Shown piece by piece: positions 8,977 through 18,556 of a DNA stretch of 64,000 nucleotides. Made by a program: the position numbers and the translations under genes. Every line of letters begins with the position of its first letter. Positions within the stretch are counted from its first letter, which is position 1. The notes beneath the pieces were generated by a model. That model was not told the origin of the DNA, searched no databases, and saw only the letters and a program-made list of their open reading frames with translations. The stretch is from Gluconobacter vitians. GTDB taxonomy: Bacteria; Pseudomonadota; Alphaproteobacteria; Acetobacterales; Acetobacteraceae. The DNA lies in contig NZ_JABCQG010000002.1 in the NCBI RefSeq assembly GCF_015244565.1, forward strand, positions 62,001 to 126,000, written 5' to 3'.

Positions 8977-9174
8977 CTATCGCGGCAGCAGCCTGAGCGT
9001 GACAAGGGATGCGTCGATCAGGACCTTGCCCTGATGCTGGAAATTGACGGTTACCCGCTCTCCCACAGCAGACTGCACCTGCCCCCAGCCCCATTCGGGA
9101 TAATCGGGATGTTCAACGATCTGGCCGGGCTCGAGGAAAGACTGGAACGGTCCGGTCACTGGCAAACCTGCCAA
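8977..9174 (-). CDS. DUF3553 domain protein
   Basis: A small protein of about 60-65 residues with the DUF3553 pattern: FLEPGQIVEHPDYPEWGWGQ, then QSAVGERVTVNFQHQGKVL. It resembles the short SH3-like segment found at the C-terminus of UvrD/PcrA helicases and in CarD-like proteins, but occurs in alphaproteobacteria as a stand-alone gene. No ATG is available in frame: the frame opens right after the phosphomannomutase stop and offers TTG at 9174, TTG at 9165 and GTG at 9159. The last has GCAGG seven bases upstream and leaves the whole domain intact. A nucleic-acid-related role is a guess from the fold. Confidence 0.8.
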   Translation of the reverse strand: MAGLPVTGPFQSFLEPGQIVEHPDYPEWGWGQVQSAVGERVTVNFQHQGKVLIDASLVTLRLLPR

Positions 9175-9195
9175 CTGACCGGAGCCGATCCCGTT

Positions 9196-10602
9196 TCAGT
9201 GCCCTGCATTCTCGCCAGAGAAATCAGGAGCTTCAAGGCCGGATGCTTCAAGCTGGGACGCCAGAGCGCTTTTCAGGCGATCCAGCCCTGCTTCGTCGCG
9301 GGCCTCGGCGCGCGCCACCAGCACCGCCTGCGTGTTGGACGCCCGAAGCAGCCACCAGCCATCCTGCGTCTTGACGCGAACGCCGTCGATCTCGGACACA
9401 TCAGCGCCTTCGGTGCGCAGACGTGCGGCCACTTCCCTGATGACCTCGAACTTACGCGTATCATCGCAGTTAAAGCGCAGTTCAGGCGTCGTGACCGTCA
9501 CCGGCAGGCTGTCACGGAAGTCCGAGAGCGGTCCCGGCAGACGTGAGACGATCCCAAGTACCCGTACGGCGGCATAAAGCGCATCATCAAAGCCGTACCA
9601 TTTGTCGGCAAAGAAGATATGGCCGGACATCTCACCTGCAAGCGGAGAGCCGGTTTCAGCCATCTTGGTCTTGATGAGAGAATGGCCGGTCTTCCACATC
9701 AGCGGCTGACCACCGGCCTTTGCGACTTCATCGAACAGGATCTGGCTGGCTTTCACATCCGCGATGATCGTCGCACCCGGATGACGGCTCAGAACATCCT
9801 GCGCCAGAAGAACCAGCATCTGGTCGCCCCAGAAGATCTGCCCCCGGTTATCGACAATACCGATCCGGTCCGCATCACCATCAAAAGCGATCCCCAGATC
9901 AGCCTGCTTTTCGTCAACAGTCCGGATCAGGTCCTGCAGGTTTTTCTCAACCGTCGGATCCGGATGATGGTTGGGGAAATGCCCATCAATATCCCCGAAA
10001 AGAATGGTATGCTCTCCGGGCAGACGCTCGACCAGACGTTTCAGGACATCGCCCGCTGCCGAATTGCCATTATCCCAGACAACCCGCAGCGGCCTGACAC
10101 CGTCATAATCCTGCACAAGACGATCAATATACCGGGCAGAAATATCAACGAAGGCAGACGATCCTTCCGTTTCCGGCAGAACATCACCCGAAGCGGACAG
10201 GCGGCCCAGTTCACGGATCTGATCACCGTAGAAGGGCTTGCCGCCCATCATCATCTTGAAGCCGTTGTAATCGGGCGGATTATGGCTGCCCGTGACCATG
10301 ACGGCGCCATCAGCATCATCAACTACGGATGCGAAATAGAGCATGGGCGTTGGCCCACACCCGATCCGTGTAACCTCTGCTCCGGACTCGACAGCGCCGC
10401 GAACCAGCGCCTCTTCCAGAGCCGGTGAAGACAGGCGCCCGTCATATCCAACCACGATCCGCTTCCCACCGGCGCGGATCACCATGCTCGCGAATGTGCG
10501 ACCAATGGCAAAGGCGTCGGCGGGATGCAGCGTCTTGCCGACGATCCCGCGGATGTCATATTCCCGCAGGCTCGTCGGATCAAAATCATGCCGAAATGGC
10601 AT
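9196..10602 (-). CDS. Phosphomannomutase/phosphoglucomutase
   Basis: Alpha-D-phosphohexomutase of 468 residues that interconverts the 6- and 1-phosphates of glucose or mannose, feeding nucleotide-sugar synthesis. The phosphoserine loop TGSHNPP puts the catalytic Ser at 106. The metal loop DGDADRIG places D241, D243 and D245. The sugar-specificity loop GEMSGHIFF is the type found in the dual-specificity PMM/PGM enzymes related to AlgC. The C-terminal phosphate loop is present near [15 protein letters not shown]. Its start overlaps the galU stop by one base, so with galU it makes glucose-1-phosphate and UDP-glucose from one transcript. Gene symbols differ between genomes (manB, algC, pgmG), so none is given. 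Confidence 0.94.
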   Translation of the reverse strand: MPFRHDFDPTSLREYDIRGIVGKTLHPADAFAIGRTFASMVIRAGGKRIVVGYDGRLSSPALEEALVRGAVESGAEVTRIGCGPTPMLYFASVVDDADGAVMVTGSHNPPDYNGFKMMMGGKPFYGDQIRELGRLSASGDVLPETEGSSAFVDISARYIDRLVQDYDGVRPLRVVWDNGNSAAGDVLKRLVERLPGEHTILFGDIDGHFPNHHPDPTVEKNLQDLIRTVDEKQADLGIAFDGDADRIGIVDNRGQIFWGDQMLVLLAQDVLSRHPGATIIADVKASQILFDEVAKAGGQPLMWKTGHSLIKTKMAETGSPLAGEMSGHIFFADKWYGFDDALYAAVRVLGIVSRLPGPLSDFRDSLPVTVTTPELRFNCDDTRKFEVIREVAARLRTEGADVSEIDGVRVKTQDGWWLLRASNTQAVLVARAEARDEAGLDRLKSALASQLEASGLEAPDFSGENAGH

Positions 10603-11486
10603 CAGGCGGCGTCCACGTACTGTTTGTACTTCTTGAGGAAGGACTTCACGGAAGCGCCAAGATCCTCGCGATCGATCGAGAACGCGATCTGAGCTTCAAG
10701 GAAGCCTGCCTTGTCACCGCAGTCATAGCGCGTGCCTTCGTAGCGCAGACCATGGAACGGTACTTCACCGATCGTCTTGGCCATTGCATCCGTAAGCTGC
10801 ACTTCATTGCCTGCGCCACGTTCCAGCTTCGCCAGATACTTCATGACGTCGGGTGTCAGCACATAGCGGCCGATGATGGACAGGTTCGACGGTGCGTCTT
10901 CCGGAGCAGGCTTCTCGACCAGTCCCTTGACCTCGACGAGCTTGCCGTCATCGCTGCCGACATCGAGGATACCGTAGCGGTTTGTATGCTCGGGCGGGAC
11001 TTCCGTCACGGCCACGACGTTACCACCGGTCTTGTTGTATGCCTCAACCAGCTGACCAATGCAGCTGCGGCCCTTGACGATATCGTCCGGCAGCAGGATG
11101 GCGAACGGGTCATCCCCGATGAAAGAGCGCGCACACCAGATGGCATGCCCCAGGCCCAGCGGTTCCTGCTGACGCACGGCCACGAGGGAGCCCGCTTCCA
11201 CACTGCTGGGTGCAAGCGCTTCAAGTGCACTTTTCTTGCCGCGCTCCTTGAGCGTTGCCTCAAGCTCATAGGCAATATCGAAATAATCGATCAGGCTGTC
11301 CTTGCCCCGCCCGGTGACCAGGCAGAACTCTTCAATTCCTGCTTCGCGCGCTTCATCGATCGCATACTGGATCAGCGGCTTGTCGACAACAGGAAGCATC
11401 TCCTTCGGCATGGCCTTGGTCGCGGGCAGAAACCGCGTTCCGAGACCGGCAACAGGAAGAACAGCTTTTTTCAGTGGCTTGATCAC
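10602..11486 (-). CDS. galU: UTP-glucose-1-phosphate uridylyltransferase
   Basis: Makes UDP-glucose from UTP and glucose-1-phosphate for polysaccharides and lipopolysaccharide. The 294-residue protein has the nucleotidyltransferase signature [19 protein letters not shown], followed by [28 protein letters not shown] for metal and nucleotide, and [20 protein letters not shown] typical of GalU. The start is GTG at 11486, supported by TGAGG five bases upstream and by the homology beginning at [11 protein letters not shown]. It is the first gene of the run that continues through phosphomannomutase to grxC. The 192 bases between it and the tRNA-Leu hairpin must hold its promoter; I see no strong consensus. 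Confidence 0.97.
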   Translation of the reverse strand: MIKPLKKAVLPVAGLGTRFLPATKAMPKEMLPVVDKPLIQYAIDEAREAGIEEFCLVTGRGKDSLIDYFDIAYELEATLKERGKKSALEALAPSSVEAGSLVAVRQQEPLGLGHAIWCARSFIGDDPFAILLPDDIVKGRSCIGQLVEAYNKTGGNVVAVTEVPPEHTNRYGILDVGSDDGKLVEVKGLVEKPAPEDAPSNLSIIGRYVLTPDVMKYLAKLERGAGNEVQLTDAMAKTIGEVPFHGLRYEGTRYDCGDKAGFLEAQIAFSIDREDLGASVKSFLKKYKQYVDAA

Positions 11487-11678
11487 GAAACCTCACACAT
11501 CAGCCGAAAATGACGCCCGACCGCCGAACCGGAAGTCCAGACGCTCTCAAGGACGCAACGAGGAATAACTCTGTCTCAGTAGTCTGGCAACAAGATGGCA
11601 CAGACCAGAGAACTGCTTAGCAACTTTTCAGTCCTTAACAGGGTTTAATTTTTATGATGTGTGATTTGTACTGGGATA

Positions 11679-11700
11679 CACTGACATCAAAATGTCAGTG
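11679..11700 (-). terminator. Perfect hairpin overlapping the 3' end of tRNA-Leu
   Basis: A 9-bp perfect stem, CACTGACAT (11679-11687) with ATGTCAGTG (11692-11700), has a 4-base loop. It begins inside the encoded CCA of tRNA-Leu and lies directly downstream of it on the minus strand. It is probably the tRNA transcript's terminator or a processing structure. No U-tract follows, so intrinsic termination would be weak. Confidence 0.5.
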
Positions 11701-11784
11701 GTGCGGCCGAGAAGACTCGAACTTCCACGGGGTTGCCCCCACAAGCACCTCAAGCTTGCGCGTCTACCATTCCGCCACGGCCGC
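11699..11784 (-). tRNA. tRNA-Leu (GAG)
   Basis: An 86-base tRNA including an encoded CCA. The 5' acceptor strand GCGGCCG (11778-11784) pairs with CGGCCGC (11703-11709), followed by discriminator A and CCA. The anticodon GAG is at 11749-11751 (reverse strand) within the loop CTTGAGG. The long class II variable arm (TGTGGGGGCAACCCCGTG region) and the T-loop TTCGAGT are present. It decodes CUU and CUC leucine codons. It stands alone between galU and lipB. Confidence 0.97.
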
Positions 11785-11843
11785 CCCGTGACAAACGGTC
11801 CTGCGTGGTGCATGACCGTCCGGTGTGGGAGGGGCTATAGCCG

Positions 11844-12545
11844 ATGCCGGAAACGAGGGCAATGACCCGGAATGAGATTTGTGAAGAAATTTTGTGGAAA
11901 TCCACGCCGGGGCTGACGCCCTATCCCGAAGCGCTCGCCTTCATGGAAGCGCGCGCAAAGGAGATCCATCAGGAAACGTCAGCACCCCTGGTCTGGCTGC
12001 TGGAGCACCCGCCTGTCTTTACAGCCGGCACGTCCGCCAAAGATGCTGATCTCTATAATCCGCATGGATACCCGACTTACGCGGCCGGGCGCGGAGGCCA
12101 GTGGACCTATCATGGGCCGGGACAGCGCCTTGGCTATGTCATGCTGGACCTGACGCACCAGAACGGTACCGTCCCTCCCCGCGATTTGCGGGCTTTCGTG
12201 GCGGGACTGGAAGGATGGATGATCGATTCACTTGCCCGGCTGGGCGTTGAAGCGTTTACGCGGGAAGGACGAATCGGTGTCTGGACGATTGATCCCCTCA
12301 CCGGCCTGGAAGCCAAGATCGGCGCACTGGGCATCCGTGTCAGCCGCTGGGTGAGCTGGCATGGCGTTTCGATCAATGTCAGTCCGGATCTGAACGACTT
12401 TGACGGCATCGTTCCCTGCGGCATCCGCGAATTCGGCGTCACCAGTCTCCAGCGATTCGACAGCAGCCTGACGATGAAGGATCTCGATGACGCCTTGGCG
12501 GCGTCATGGCTGGAGCGCTTTGGCTCTATCCCGCGGGCGGCGTAA
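11844..12545 (+). CDS. lipB: Octanoyl-[acyl-carrier-protein]:protein N-octanoyltransferase
   Basis: Transfers octanoyl from ACP to lipoyl domains of the pyruvate dehydrogenase and glycine cleavage proteins, the first step of endogenous lipoate synthesis. The 233-residue protein has the family motif [12 protein letters not shown] (83-94), the catalytic Lys in [10 protein letters not shown] (K158) and the catalytic Cys in IVPCGI (C192). Two starts are possible: ATG 11844 with GGAGGGG nine bases upstream, and ATG 11862 with GAGG; homology begins after both. The 3' end overlaps the convergent LolA-like gene by 20 bases. Confidence 0.96.
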   Translation: MPETRAMTRNEICEEILWKSTPGLTPYPEALAFMEARAKEIHQETSAPLVWLLEHPPVFTAGTSAKDADLYNPHGYPTYAAGRGGQWTYHGPGQRLGYVMLDLTHQNGTVPPRDLRAFVAGLEGWMIDSLARLGVEAFTREGRIGVWTIDPLTGLEAKIGALGIRVSRWVSWHGVSINVSPDLNDFDGIVPCGIREFGVTSLQRFDSSLTMKDLDDALAASWLERFGSIPRAA

Positions 12546-13119
12546 AGACGGAGGGTACGATCATCACGCCCTGCCGTACGTCGGAGAGCAGGACACCGAA
12601 ATGATGTTGCCGGGCATCCACACCCTGTAATCCGATCAGGCTGAGCTGGCCGTTCACGTCCGAAAACTGGATCGTCAGCAGTCCCTGGGACGGATTATCC
12701 GCCTGCGCCACGGAAACCTGAAGCGATCCGTTTCCGTGGCGGACATCCGTCACCTGAACGTCGCCATCAAATCGGATCGGATATTTCAGCAGCAGCCCGA
12801 GCGGATTATGCCTCAGCGACAGATGCGTCACAGCACCTGTTCCCTGATCGGCCAGCACGAGATGTCCCTCTCCGGCCACCAGCTCCATCGGGTGTGGCAC
12901 GATGTAATCCAGCCTCAGATGCCCCGGAACATACGAAAACCGCCCTTCGCTCTGTCCGGCATCCGGCCCACGCTGCACGAAAGCGGCTTGCAGTCCCCGG
13001 ATGCCGTTCAGATAGGCCTCGATGCGACGCACATCGCTTTGTTCCGACTGAGGCAGGTTCCCATAACCGCTCGTCGCACAGCCAGACAGCAGCAGAAGAG
13101 CCAGCAGGGCGCGTTTCAT
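12526..13119 (-). CDS. LolA-fold lipoprotein (outer-membrane lipoprotein carrier family)
   Basis: A 197-residue protein whose body matches the LolA carrier fold: [40 protein letters not shown] and HNPLGLLLK. LolA normally shuttles lipoproteins through the periplasm as a soluble protein. Here the N-terminus is a short lipoprotein signal, [17 protein letters not shown], with lipobox LSGC and the lipidated Cys at 14. Ala at +2 would not hold it in the inner membrane under the E. coli rule. It may thus work at the outer membrane, in a LolB-like way, which is inference. Its ATG overlaps the bolA stop as ATGA, so the two are co-translated. A separate soluble LolA could exist elsewhere in the genome. 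Confidence 0.8.
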   Translation of the reverse strand: MKRALLALLLLSGCATSGYGNLPQSEQSDVRRIEAYLNGIRGLQAAFVQRGPDAGQSEGRFSYVPGHLRLDYIVPHPMELVAGEGHLVLADQGTGAVTHLSLRHNPLGLLLKYPIRFDGDVQVTDVRHGNGSLQVSVAQADNPSQGLLTIQFSDVNGQLSLIGLQGVDARQHHFGVLLSDVRQGVMIVPSVFTPPAG

Positions 13120-13430
13120 GGTGTTTTCTCTCCGTGCAGGACCAGTGACAGTGCATGAAGGCCCGAACTGAACTCTCCGGCCAGAAGTCCATTGACCAGC
13201 CGGTGACGGGCCACCCGGTTCAGGCCATCGAAACGGGCGCTCGTGATGGCAACATTGAAATGCGTCTCTCCGCCACCGCCAAGCGCCTTTGCACCGGCAT
13301 GATGGGCGTGCCGTGCACTGTCATCATGAATTTCGAGCTTGCTCGGTGCAAGTTCACGCTGAAGGATTTCCGTGATCCGGTCCCGTCGGCTGCCCGGCTG
13401 GGTAGAGGAACGTGAAGCTGTTTCAGACAT
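13116..13430 (-). CDS. bolA: BolA family protein
   Basis: A 104-residue protein of the BolA/IbaG family, which pairs with monothiol glutaredoxins in iron-sulfur cluster handling. The core reads SKLEIHDDSARHAHHAGA, followed by ETHFNVAITSARFDGLNRVARHR-type helix region and GLHALSLVLHG, with the invariant HAL segment near the C-terminus. The ATG at 13430 is the natural start; the longer open frame upstream is antisense to the J-domain gene. It is divergent from that gene and coupled to the LolA-like lipoprotein gene. bolA next to a J-domain gene and cobST is a recurrent alphaproteobacterial arrangement. Confidence 0.93.
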   Translation of the reverse strand: MSETASRSSTQPGSRRDRITEILQRELAPSKLEIHDDSARHAHHAGAKALGGGGETHFNVAITSARFDGLNRVARHRLVNGLLAGEFSSGLHALSLVLHGEKTP

Positions 13431-13498
13431 AGTAAAATCGTCCGGCTTGAGGAATGCCCGCTTGCATAGGGCCACTGTGATTGCCCATATCAGACACC

Positions 13499-14119
13499 AT
13501 GCAGCGCAAATCCACCAGACACCGGGCTTTCGATCCCGATCCTGACGCGCCGGAACAGGTCTGTGACCATCCGGGCTGCAATGAACCTGCCGGCTATCGG
13601 GCGCCGCGCGGACGCGATGCCCTGCGCTCTTATTTCTGGTTCTGCCTCGACCATGTCCGCGAATACAACTCCCGCTGGGATTTCTATCGCGGCATGACGC
13701 CAGGCCAGATTGAGGCGCATCTGCGGGCAGACGTGTCCTGGCAGCGGCCGTCATGGAAGCTTGGCACGGGAACAGCCAACAAGGCGGAGTTCAACGAGGA
13801 GGACATCCTTGATCCGCTGGACATTCTCGGGGCGACCCGTCACAGCCGCGCCGAACGTGCGAAAGATGCCGCGCGCCAGCGTGCATCCGCCCAGGCCGCC
13901 GGGATACCCGAGCCCCTGCGCCAGCCTCTGGCAACGCTGGATCTGACATGGCCGGTCTCGTTCGATGAGGTAAAGAGCCGTTACCGCGCCCTCGCCCGCC
14001 AGCATCATCCGGATGCCAATATCGGCGATGCGAAATCCGAAGAGCGGTTCAAGGCCATCGGATCGGCCTATGCGGTTCTGAAAGTTCATTTCACGCGTCA
14101 GGACGATTTCGTTTCCTGA
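13499..14119 (+). CDS. J-domain protein with C-terminal DnaJ domain
   Basis: A 206-residue protein with its J domain at the C-terminus rather than the N-terminus. [20 protein letters not shown] precedes the HPD triad at about 170-172, and helix IV reads [14 protein letters not shown]. The N-terminal half has [19 protein letters not shown] and [12 protein letters not shown], with three or more Cys and His residues that may bind metal. J domains stimulate DnaK-type ATPases. The ATG at 13499 is preferred to a TTG at 13481, though neither has a clear Shine-Dalgarno sequence. It lies upstream of cobS and cobT, so it may help assemble or recycle that chelatase; this is inferred from context only. 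Confidence 0.88.
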   Translation: MQRKSTRHRAFDPDPDAPEQVCDHPGCNEPAGYRAPRGRDALRSYFWFCLDHVREYNSRWDFYRGMTPGQIEAHLRADVSWQRPSWKLGTGTANKAEFNEEDILDPLDILGATRHSRAERAKDAARQRASAQAAGIPEPLRQPLATLDLTWPVSFDEVKSRYRALARQHHPDANIGDAKSEERFKAIGSAYAVLKVHFTRQDDFVS

Positions 14120-14203
14120 ATTTTTAGACTGGAACAGAGACCGCCAAGGCTCCATCTTCTCCAGAACGTCCTGATCCAAAGCCAGAGAAAGCCTAAGAGC
14201 ACC

Positions 14204-15220
14204 ATGAGCGATTTCGCAACGATCGAAACCCCGGAAGCCGTGACCACCGCTGAAAACGCTGCCGTCCCGACCAGCGTTCTTGGGGCTCCGGACCGCATGG
14301 TGTCGTCGGCCGAGGTTTTCGGTATCCGCACGGACATGCAGGTTCCGGCCTATTCGGTCCGCACCGAGCATGTTCCTGACATCGACCCGTCCTACAAGTT
14401 CGACGAAGACACGACCCGCGCCATCCTCGCAGGCTTTGCTTTCAACCGTCGCGTCATGATCCAAGGCTTTCACGGCACCGGCAAATCGTCCCATATCGAA
14501 CAGATCGCTGCCCGCCTGAACTGGCCCTGCGTCCGGATCAACCTCGACAGCCATGTCTCGCGGATCGATCTGATCGGCAAGGATGCGATCGTGCTCAAGG
14601 ACGGCAAGCAGGTTACCGAATTCCGCGAGGGCCTGTTGCCCTGGTGCCTCCAGCATCCCTGCGCCCTGATCTTTGATGAATATGACGCGGGACGCCCGGA
14701 TGTGATGTTCGTGATCCAGCGTGTGCTCGAAGCCGAGGGGCATCTGACGCTTCTGGACCAGAACCGCGTGATCCGGCCCAACCCTGCTTTCCGCCTGTTT
14801 GCTACTGCGAATACGGTCGGTCTGGGCGATACGACAGGTCTGTATCACGGCACCCAGCAGATCAATCAGGGCCAGATGGACCGCTGGAATATCGTCGCCA
14901 CCCTGAATTACCTGCCGCTGGAACAGGAAGTCAGCATCGTGACGTCCAAGCTGAAGATTCCGGCAGAAGATAAGGATGCCACGACATTGGTCGAGCATAT
15001 GGTCGCTCTGGCGAACCTGACGCGTGCGGGATTCATGGCCGGTGACATCTCCACCGTCATGTCCCCGCGTTCCGTCATTGCCTGGGCCGAAAACAACCGT
15101 ATTTTCAATGACGTGGCGTTTTCTTTCCGGCTGACCTTCCTCAATAAGTGCGATGAAGCCGAGCGTGGCATTGTGGCTGAGTACTATCAGCGCTGCTTCA
15201 ACGCCTCGCCGCTGGCCTGA
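14204..15220 (+). CDS. cobS: Cobaltochelatase subunit CobS (AAA+ ATPase)
   Basis: AAA+ subunit of the aerobic cobaltochelatase CobNST, which inserts cobalt into hydrogenobyrinic acid a,c-diamide with ATP hydrolysis. The 338-residue protein matches CobS in length. Walker A is GFHGTGKS at 88-95, Walker B is [15 protein letters not shown], and sensor 1 is [21 protein letters not shown]. The N-terminal segment before the ATPase core includes [14 protein letters not shown], also CobS-like. It is followed 4 bases later by cobT. No cobN or other cobalamin genes lie in the window and no cobalamin riboswitch is visible in the 84-base upstream gap. Confidence 0.95.
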   Translation: MSDFATIETPEAVTTAENAAVPTSVLGAPDRMVSSAEVFGIRTDMQVPAYSVRTEHVPDIDPSYKFDEDTTRAILAGFAFNRRVMIQGFHGTGKSSHIEQIAARLNWPCVRINLDSHVSRIDLIGKDAIVLKDGKQVTEFREGLLPWCLQHPCALIFDEYDAGRPDVMFVIQRVLEAEGHLTLLDQNRVIRPNPAFRLFATANTVGLGDTTGLYHGTQQINQGQMDRWNIVATLNYLPLEQEVSIVTSKLKIPAEDKDATTLVEHMVALANLTRAGFMAGDISTVMSPRSVIAWAENNRIFNDVAFSFRLTFLNKCDEAERGIVAEYYQRCFNASPLA

Positions 15221-15224
15221 TCCC

Positions 15225-17099
15225 TTGTCCGCTCCCAAGAATCCCCTGACTGACGAACAAAAGCAGGAACGCTTCCGGCAGGCGACTGTCGCCACCCTGC
15301 GCGCCATAGGTGGGGCGCCGGAACAGGGTGTGGATTTCCAGGGCGCCGTCAAAGGAAGCCAGCAGAACCAGTCCGGCGCCGACAGCGTGGAACTTCCGCA
15401 TCTGTCGCGCCACATGCACGACTGGGAAATCCGCAAGATCCGTGGGGCTGCGGATGCTGCTGCGCTGCGGATGCGGTACCACGCTGAAAAAACTGCCAGC
15501 GCGCCGTCAGAGCCTCTGGCCCGACAGGCTTTCGATACGCTCGAACAGGCCCGTTGCGAGGTCTATGGGTCACGCCACATGGCCGGTGTTCGTGCCAATC
15601 TGGAACAGCGCGTCGCCCAGCATTGTGCCGAAATGGGCTGCAATCGCATGAAAACGCGCGAGGACATGCCGGCTCCTGTTGCGCTCGATCTCCTTGCCCG
15701 CGAGGCCATGAGCGGCCATCCCATGCCGGTGCAGGCCGGTCCGGCGCTGGATGAATGGCGTGCTTCCCTGACCCCGGCCGCCAAGGCCGCTCTGGAAGAC
15801 ATGGCCCGTACCCAGAGCGATCAGGCTGCGTTTGCGCGTGCGACAACCCGCTTCCTCGGTGCCTGCCATCTGACCAGCGTGCCCGATGAGGACGAGGAGC
15901 AGATGGCACCGTCTGATCTGCCGTCTGACGAAGAGGAAACAACGGACAGCGACGCTCCCGAAGCGGATGGTCAGGACCAACAGGCTCCTGCTGCAACGGA
16001 AGAGGAAGAAGAAGGCTATCAGCCTGAGAGTGGCGAAACCGGTCTGTCAGGCGAAAGCGACGCCAGTGAAGCCGCCGAGATGTCCGAAGATGGCACCGAG
16101 GAAGCGGCAGGCCCTTCGGATCAGCAGGCCGATGCTGGCCCGTCGGAAGTCCTCAACAGCTACAAAGCCTATACGACTGATTTTGACGAAGAGGTCAGCG
16201 CCTCGGATCTGTGCGATCCGGACGAACTGGAGCGTCTGCGCCAGAAGCTTGACCAGCAGATGTCCCAGTTGCACGGTCTCGTCTCCCGTCTGGCGCACCG
16301 GCTGCAGCGCCGCCTCATGGCCCAGCAGCAGCGTCGGTGGGAGTTCGATCAGGAAGAAGGCATCATTGACGCCGGGCGCCTGTCCCGTGTCGTGACCAAC
16401 CCGACGATGCCACTGTCCTGCAAGCATGAATGCGAGACAGAGTTCCGCGATACGGTCGTCACCCTTCTGATCGACAATTCCGGCTCCATGCGTGGGCGGC
16501 CGATCGGCACGGCGGCCATCTGCGGCGACATTCTGGCCCGTACGCTTGAGCGTTGTGGCGTGAAGGTCGAAGTTCTGGGCTTCACGACCCGCCAGTGGAA
16601 AGGTGGCCAGAGCCGTGAGCGCTGGCTGAAGGCCGGTCGACCGGCTGAACCGGGACGACTGAATGATCTGCGCCATATCATCTACAAGGATGCGGATACG
16701 CCCTTACGGCGCGCCCGGCGTAATCTGGGCCTGATGCTACGCGATGGTCTGCTCAAGGAAAACATCGACGGCGAAGCCCTGCTCTGGGCCTGGAAACGCC
16801 TGCGCCGTCGCTCGGAGCATCGCCATATTCTGATGGTGATTTCCGATGGTGCGCCTGTGGATGACAGTACGTTCTCCGCCAATCCGCACAACTATCTGGA
16901 AGACCATCTCCGGCAGGTGATCGCCCGGATCGAAGCGGACCAGAGCACGGAACTGCTGGCCATCGGCATCGGCCATGACGTGACGCGCTATTACCGCAAC
17001 AGCGTCACCATCAGTTCCGCCGAAGATCTCGGCGGAACCATGATGTCCCAGCTCAGCGCACTGTTCGCGCCCGCAGGCGCTCGTCGCGCAACGCGATAA
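15225..17099 (+). CDS. cobT: Cobaltochelatase subunit CobT
   Basis: Partner of CobS in the cobaltochelatase, about 624 residues. The order is an N-terminal helical region, a strongly acidic linker (roughly 225-320, rich in Glu, Asp and Ser), then a C-terminal VWA domain with MIDAS motif [11 protein letters not shown] near 416 and [11 protein letters not shown]. No ATG fits: the best start is TTG at 15225 ([18 protein letters not shown] follows), 4 bases after the cobS stop, without a visible Shine-Dalgarno sequence, so it probably relies on coupling to cobS. The 3' end overlaps the convergent decarboxylase gene by 47 bases. Confidence 0.93.
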   Translation: MSAPKNPLTDEQKQERFRQATVATLRAIGGAPEQGVDFQGAVKGSQQNQSGADSVELPHLSRHMHDWEIRKIRGAADAAALRMRYHAEKTASAPSEPLARQAFDTLEQARCEVYGSRHMAGVRANLEQRVAQHCAEMGCNRMKTREDMPAPVALDLLAREAMSGHPMPVQAGPALDEWRASLTPAAKAALEDMARTQSDQAAFARATTRFLGACHLTSVPDEDEEQMAPSDLPSDEEETTDSDAPEADGQDQQAPAATEEEEEGYQPESGETGLSGESDASEAAEMSEDGTEEAAGPSDQQADAGPSEVLNSYKAYTTDFDEEVSASDLCDPDELERLRQKLDQQMSQLHGLVSRLAHRLQRRLMAQQQRRWEFDQEEGIIDAGRLSRVVTNPTMPLSCKHECETEFRDTVVTLLIDNSGSMRGRPIGTAAICGDILARTLERCGVKVEVLGFTTRQWKGGQSRERWLKAGRPAEPGRLNDLRHIIYKDADTPLRRARRNLGLMLRDGLLKENIDGEALLWAWKRLRRRSEHRHILMVISDGAPVDDSTFSANPHNYLEDHLRQVIARIEADQSTELLAIGIGHDVTRYYRNSVTISSAEDLGGTMMSQLSALFAPAGARRATR

Positions 17100-18480
17100 C
17101 CGCTTCCAGCATCCGGTTGGTATGGACGGTTGTGGTCCGGTGATTGACGATCGCCGCCCGCACCGCCAACTGGCCGTTGATTCGTGTCGTGGACGGTGCA
17201 GCGATCCCGCTTTCGTGCAGGTCCTGCACCAGTTCCGAGACTTCGGCATCATCAAGCCCATCAAGACCAAAGCAGACGATATTCAGCGTGACAGGGGCCA
17301 GCAGGACTAGTCCTTCCGTCCGCTCAACCCGCTCGGCCAGATCCGCCGCGACATCGCAGCATGTCTCGACCATCTGCCCCATGCGCTCCGATCCGTAGTG
17401 CCCGAGCGTCATCCAGACCTTGAGCGCCCGGAACCCGCGGGACAGATCCGGCCCGAAATCACAGAACCAAGGCGCGCCGGCAGCCAGCCCGCGTTCCTCG
17501 CGCGTCAGGTAATCCAGAGACTGCGCAAAGGCCGCCGCGTGTTTATGGCTGTCACGCACAAGCACACAGCCCGCGTCATAGGGAACCTGCGCCCATTTGT
17601 GGAAGTCGAACGCCAGACTATCCGCTTTCTCAATTCCGGAAAGCCGAGCCTGAAACCGGTCTGACAGGCAGGCCAGCGCGCCGAAAGCCGCATCGACATG
17701 AAACCAGAGGCCAGCCTCGCGGGCGACGGCCTCGATTGCCGCCAGATCATCAATCGCGCCACAATCAACCGTCCCGGCCGTGCCGGCCACCATGAATGGC
17801 ACCAGACCAGCTTCACGGTCAGCCGCGATCATATCCCGCAGGGCCAAGACATCCATGCAATGATCCGCCAGAACCGGAACGCGGCGAAGTGCATCGCTAC
17901 CCAGCCCTGCGAGATCAAAGGCGCGCGGCAGGCATCCATGAGCAGTCGTCGCAGCATAGCCCACAAAGCCACGGCCACCGACACCTTCCCGCCGCATGGA
18001 CAGATCCTGCGCCCGGCTTGCGGTAATCACGCTGATGAAATTGGCCATGGACGATCCGGTCACCAGACAGCCAGACCCGTCCCGCGGCATTCCGACCATT
18101 TGGAGCGCCCAGCGGATCACCTCACGCTCGACCTCAATCGGTGCATGATCCCGACCGCCGCAATTGGCGTTCAGTCCGCCCGCCAGCATTTCAGCCAGCA
18201 TCCCGACCGGCGTACCCGCGCCATGTACCCATCCCATGAAACCGGGATGCGTGTTTCCCACGCCATAAGGTACGACCAGTTCAAGGTATCGCCCATACAG
18301 TTCATCGAGCGAATGTCCCTTTTCTGGAAGACCTTCCTTCATGGCCTGACGCGCATCAGGCGGCATGGGACGCCAGACCGGTCCCTCGCCCACATGTTCC
18401 ATGCGGTCGAAAACCTCATCCAGCATCCGGTGCCCGATCTCCCGGATACCGCGCCAGTCGGTGGGGTCCAGTCCGGCCAT
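17053..18480 (-). CDS. PLP-dependent group II amino-acid decarboxylase
   Basis: A 475-residue fold-type I PLP enzyme related to aromatic-L-amino-acid and glutamate decarboxylases. Recognised segments are [35 protein letters not shown] for cofactor phosphate, [27 protein letters not shown] with the Asp that pairs the pyridine nitrogen, and the Schiff-base Lys in [15 protein letters not shown] (K295). Which amino acid it uses cannot be read from sequence. The C-terminal 15 codons overlap cobT on the other strand. A perfect 7-bp hairpin lies just before its Shine-Dalgarno sequence AAGGGA. A role in amine production or acid resistance is possible but only inferred. Confidence 0.9.
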   Translation of the reverse strand: MAGLDPTDWRGIREIGHRMLDEVFDRMEHVGEGPVWRPMPPDARQAMKEGLPEKGHSLDELYGRYLELVVPYGVGNTHPGFMGWVHGAGTPVGMLAEMLAGGLNANCGGRDHAPIEVEREVIRWALQMVGMPRDGSGCLVTGSSMANFISVITASRAQDLSMRREGVGGRGFVGYAATTAHGCLPRAFDLAGLGSDALRRVPVLADHCMDVLALRDMIAADREAGLVPFMVAGTAGTVDCGAIDDLAAIEAVAREAGLWFHVDAAFGALACLSDRFQARLSGIEKADSLAFDFHKWAQVPYDAGCVLVRDSHKHAAAFAQSLDYLTREERGLAAGAPWFCDFGPDLSRGFRALKVWMTLGHYGSERMGQMVETCCDVAADLAERVERTEGLVLLAPVTLNIVCFGLDGLDDAEVSELVQDLHESGIAAPSTTRINGQLAVRAAIVNHRTTTVHTNRMLEAVIALRDERLRARTVR

Positions 18481-18491
18481 GATTATCCCTT

Positions 18492-18511
18492 CACCTGAAA
18501 TCCATCAGGTG
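18492..18511 (-). promoter_or_regulatory. Hairpin directly upstream of the decarboxylase ribosome site
   Basis: A perfect inverted repeat, CACCTGA (18492-18498) with TCAGGTG (18505-18511), has a 6-base loop. It ends two bases before the Shine-Dalgarno AAGGGA (18485-18490 on the complement) of the decarboxylase. It could be an operator or a translation-control hairpin, or the end of the DUF1217 transcript; no U-tract is present. Confidence 0.4.
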
Positions 18512-18556
18512 TTTGCGATACAGGGCCATTCCCGCAATGTCACGTCAGCAAAAGGC

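Noticed and set aside
14120-14203. Possible cobalamin riboswitch before cobS
   Set aside because: The 84-base gap is too short and no B12-box-like sequence or multi-stem structure is visible.
13751-15436. A 561-codon minus-strand open frame across the J-domain gene, cobS and cobT
   Set aside because: Antisense to three recognisable genes and lacks any domain.
15870-16200. Repetitive acidic stretch in cobT considered as a tandem repeat
   Set aside because: Biased Glu/Asp composition without a regular repeat unit; it is the normal CobT linker.
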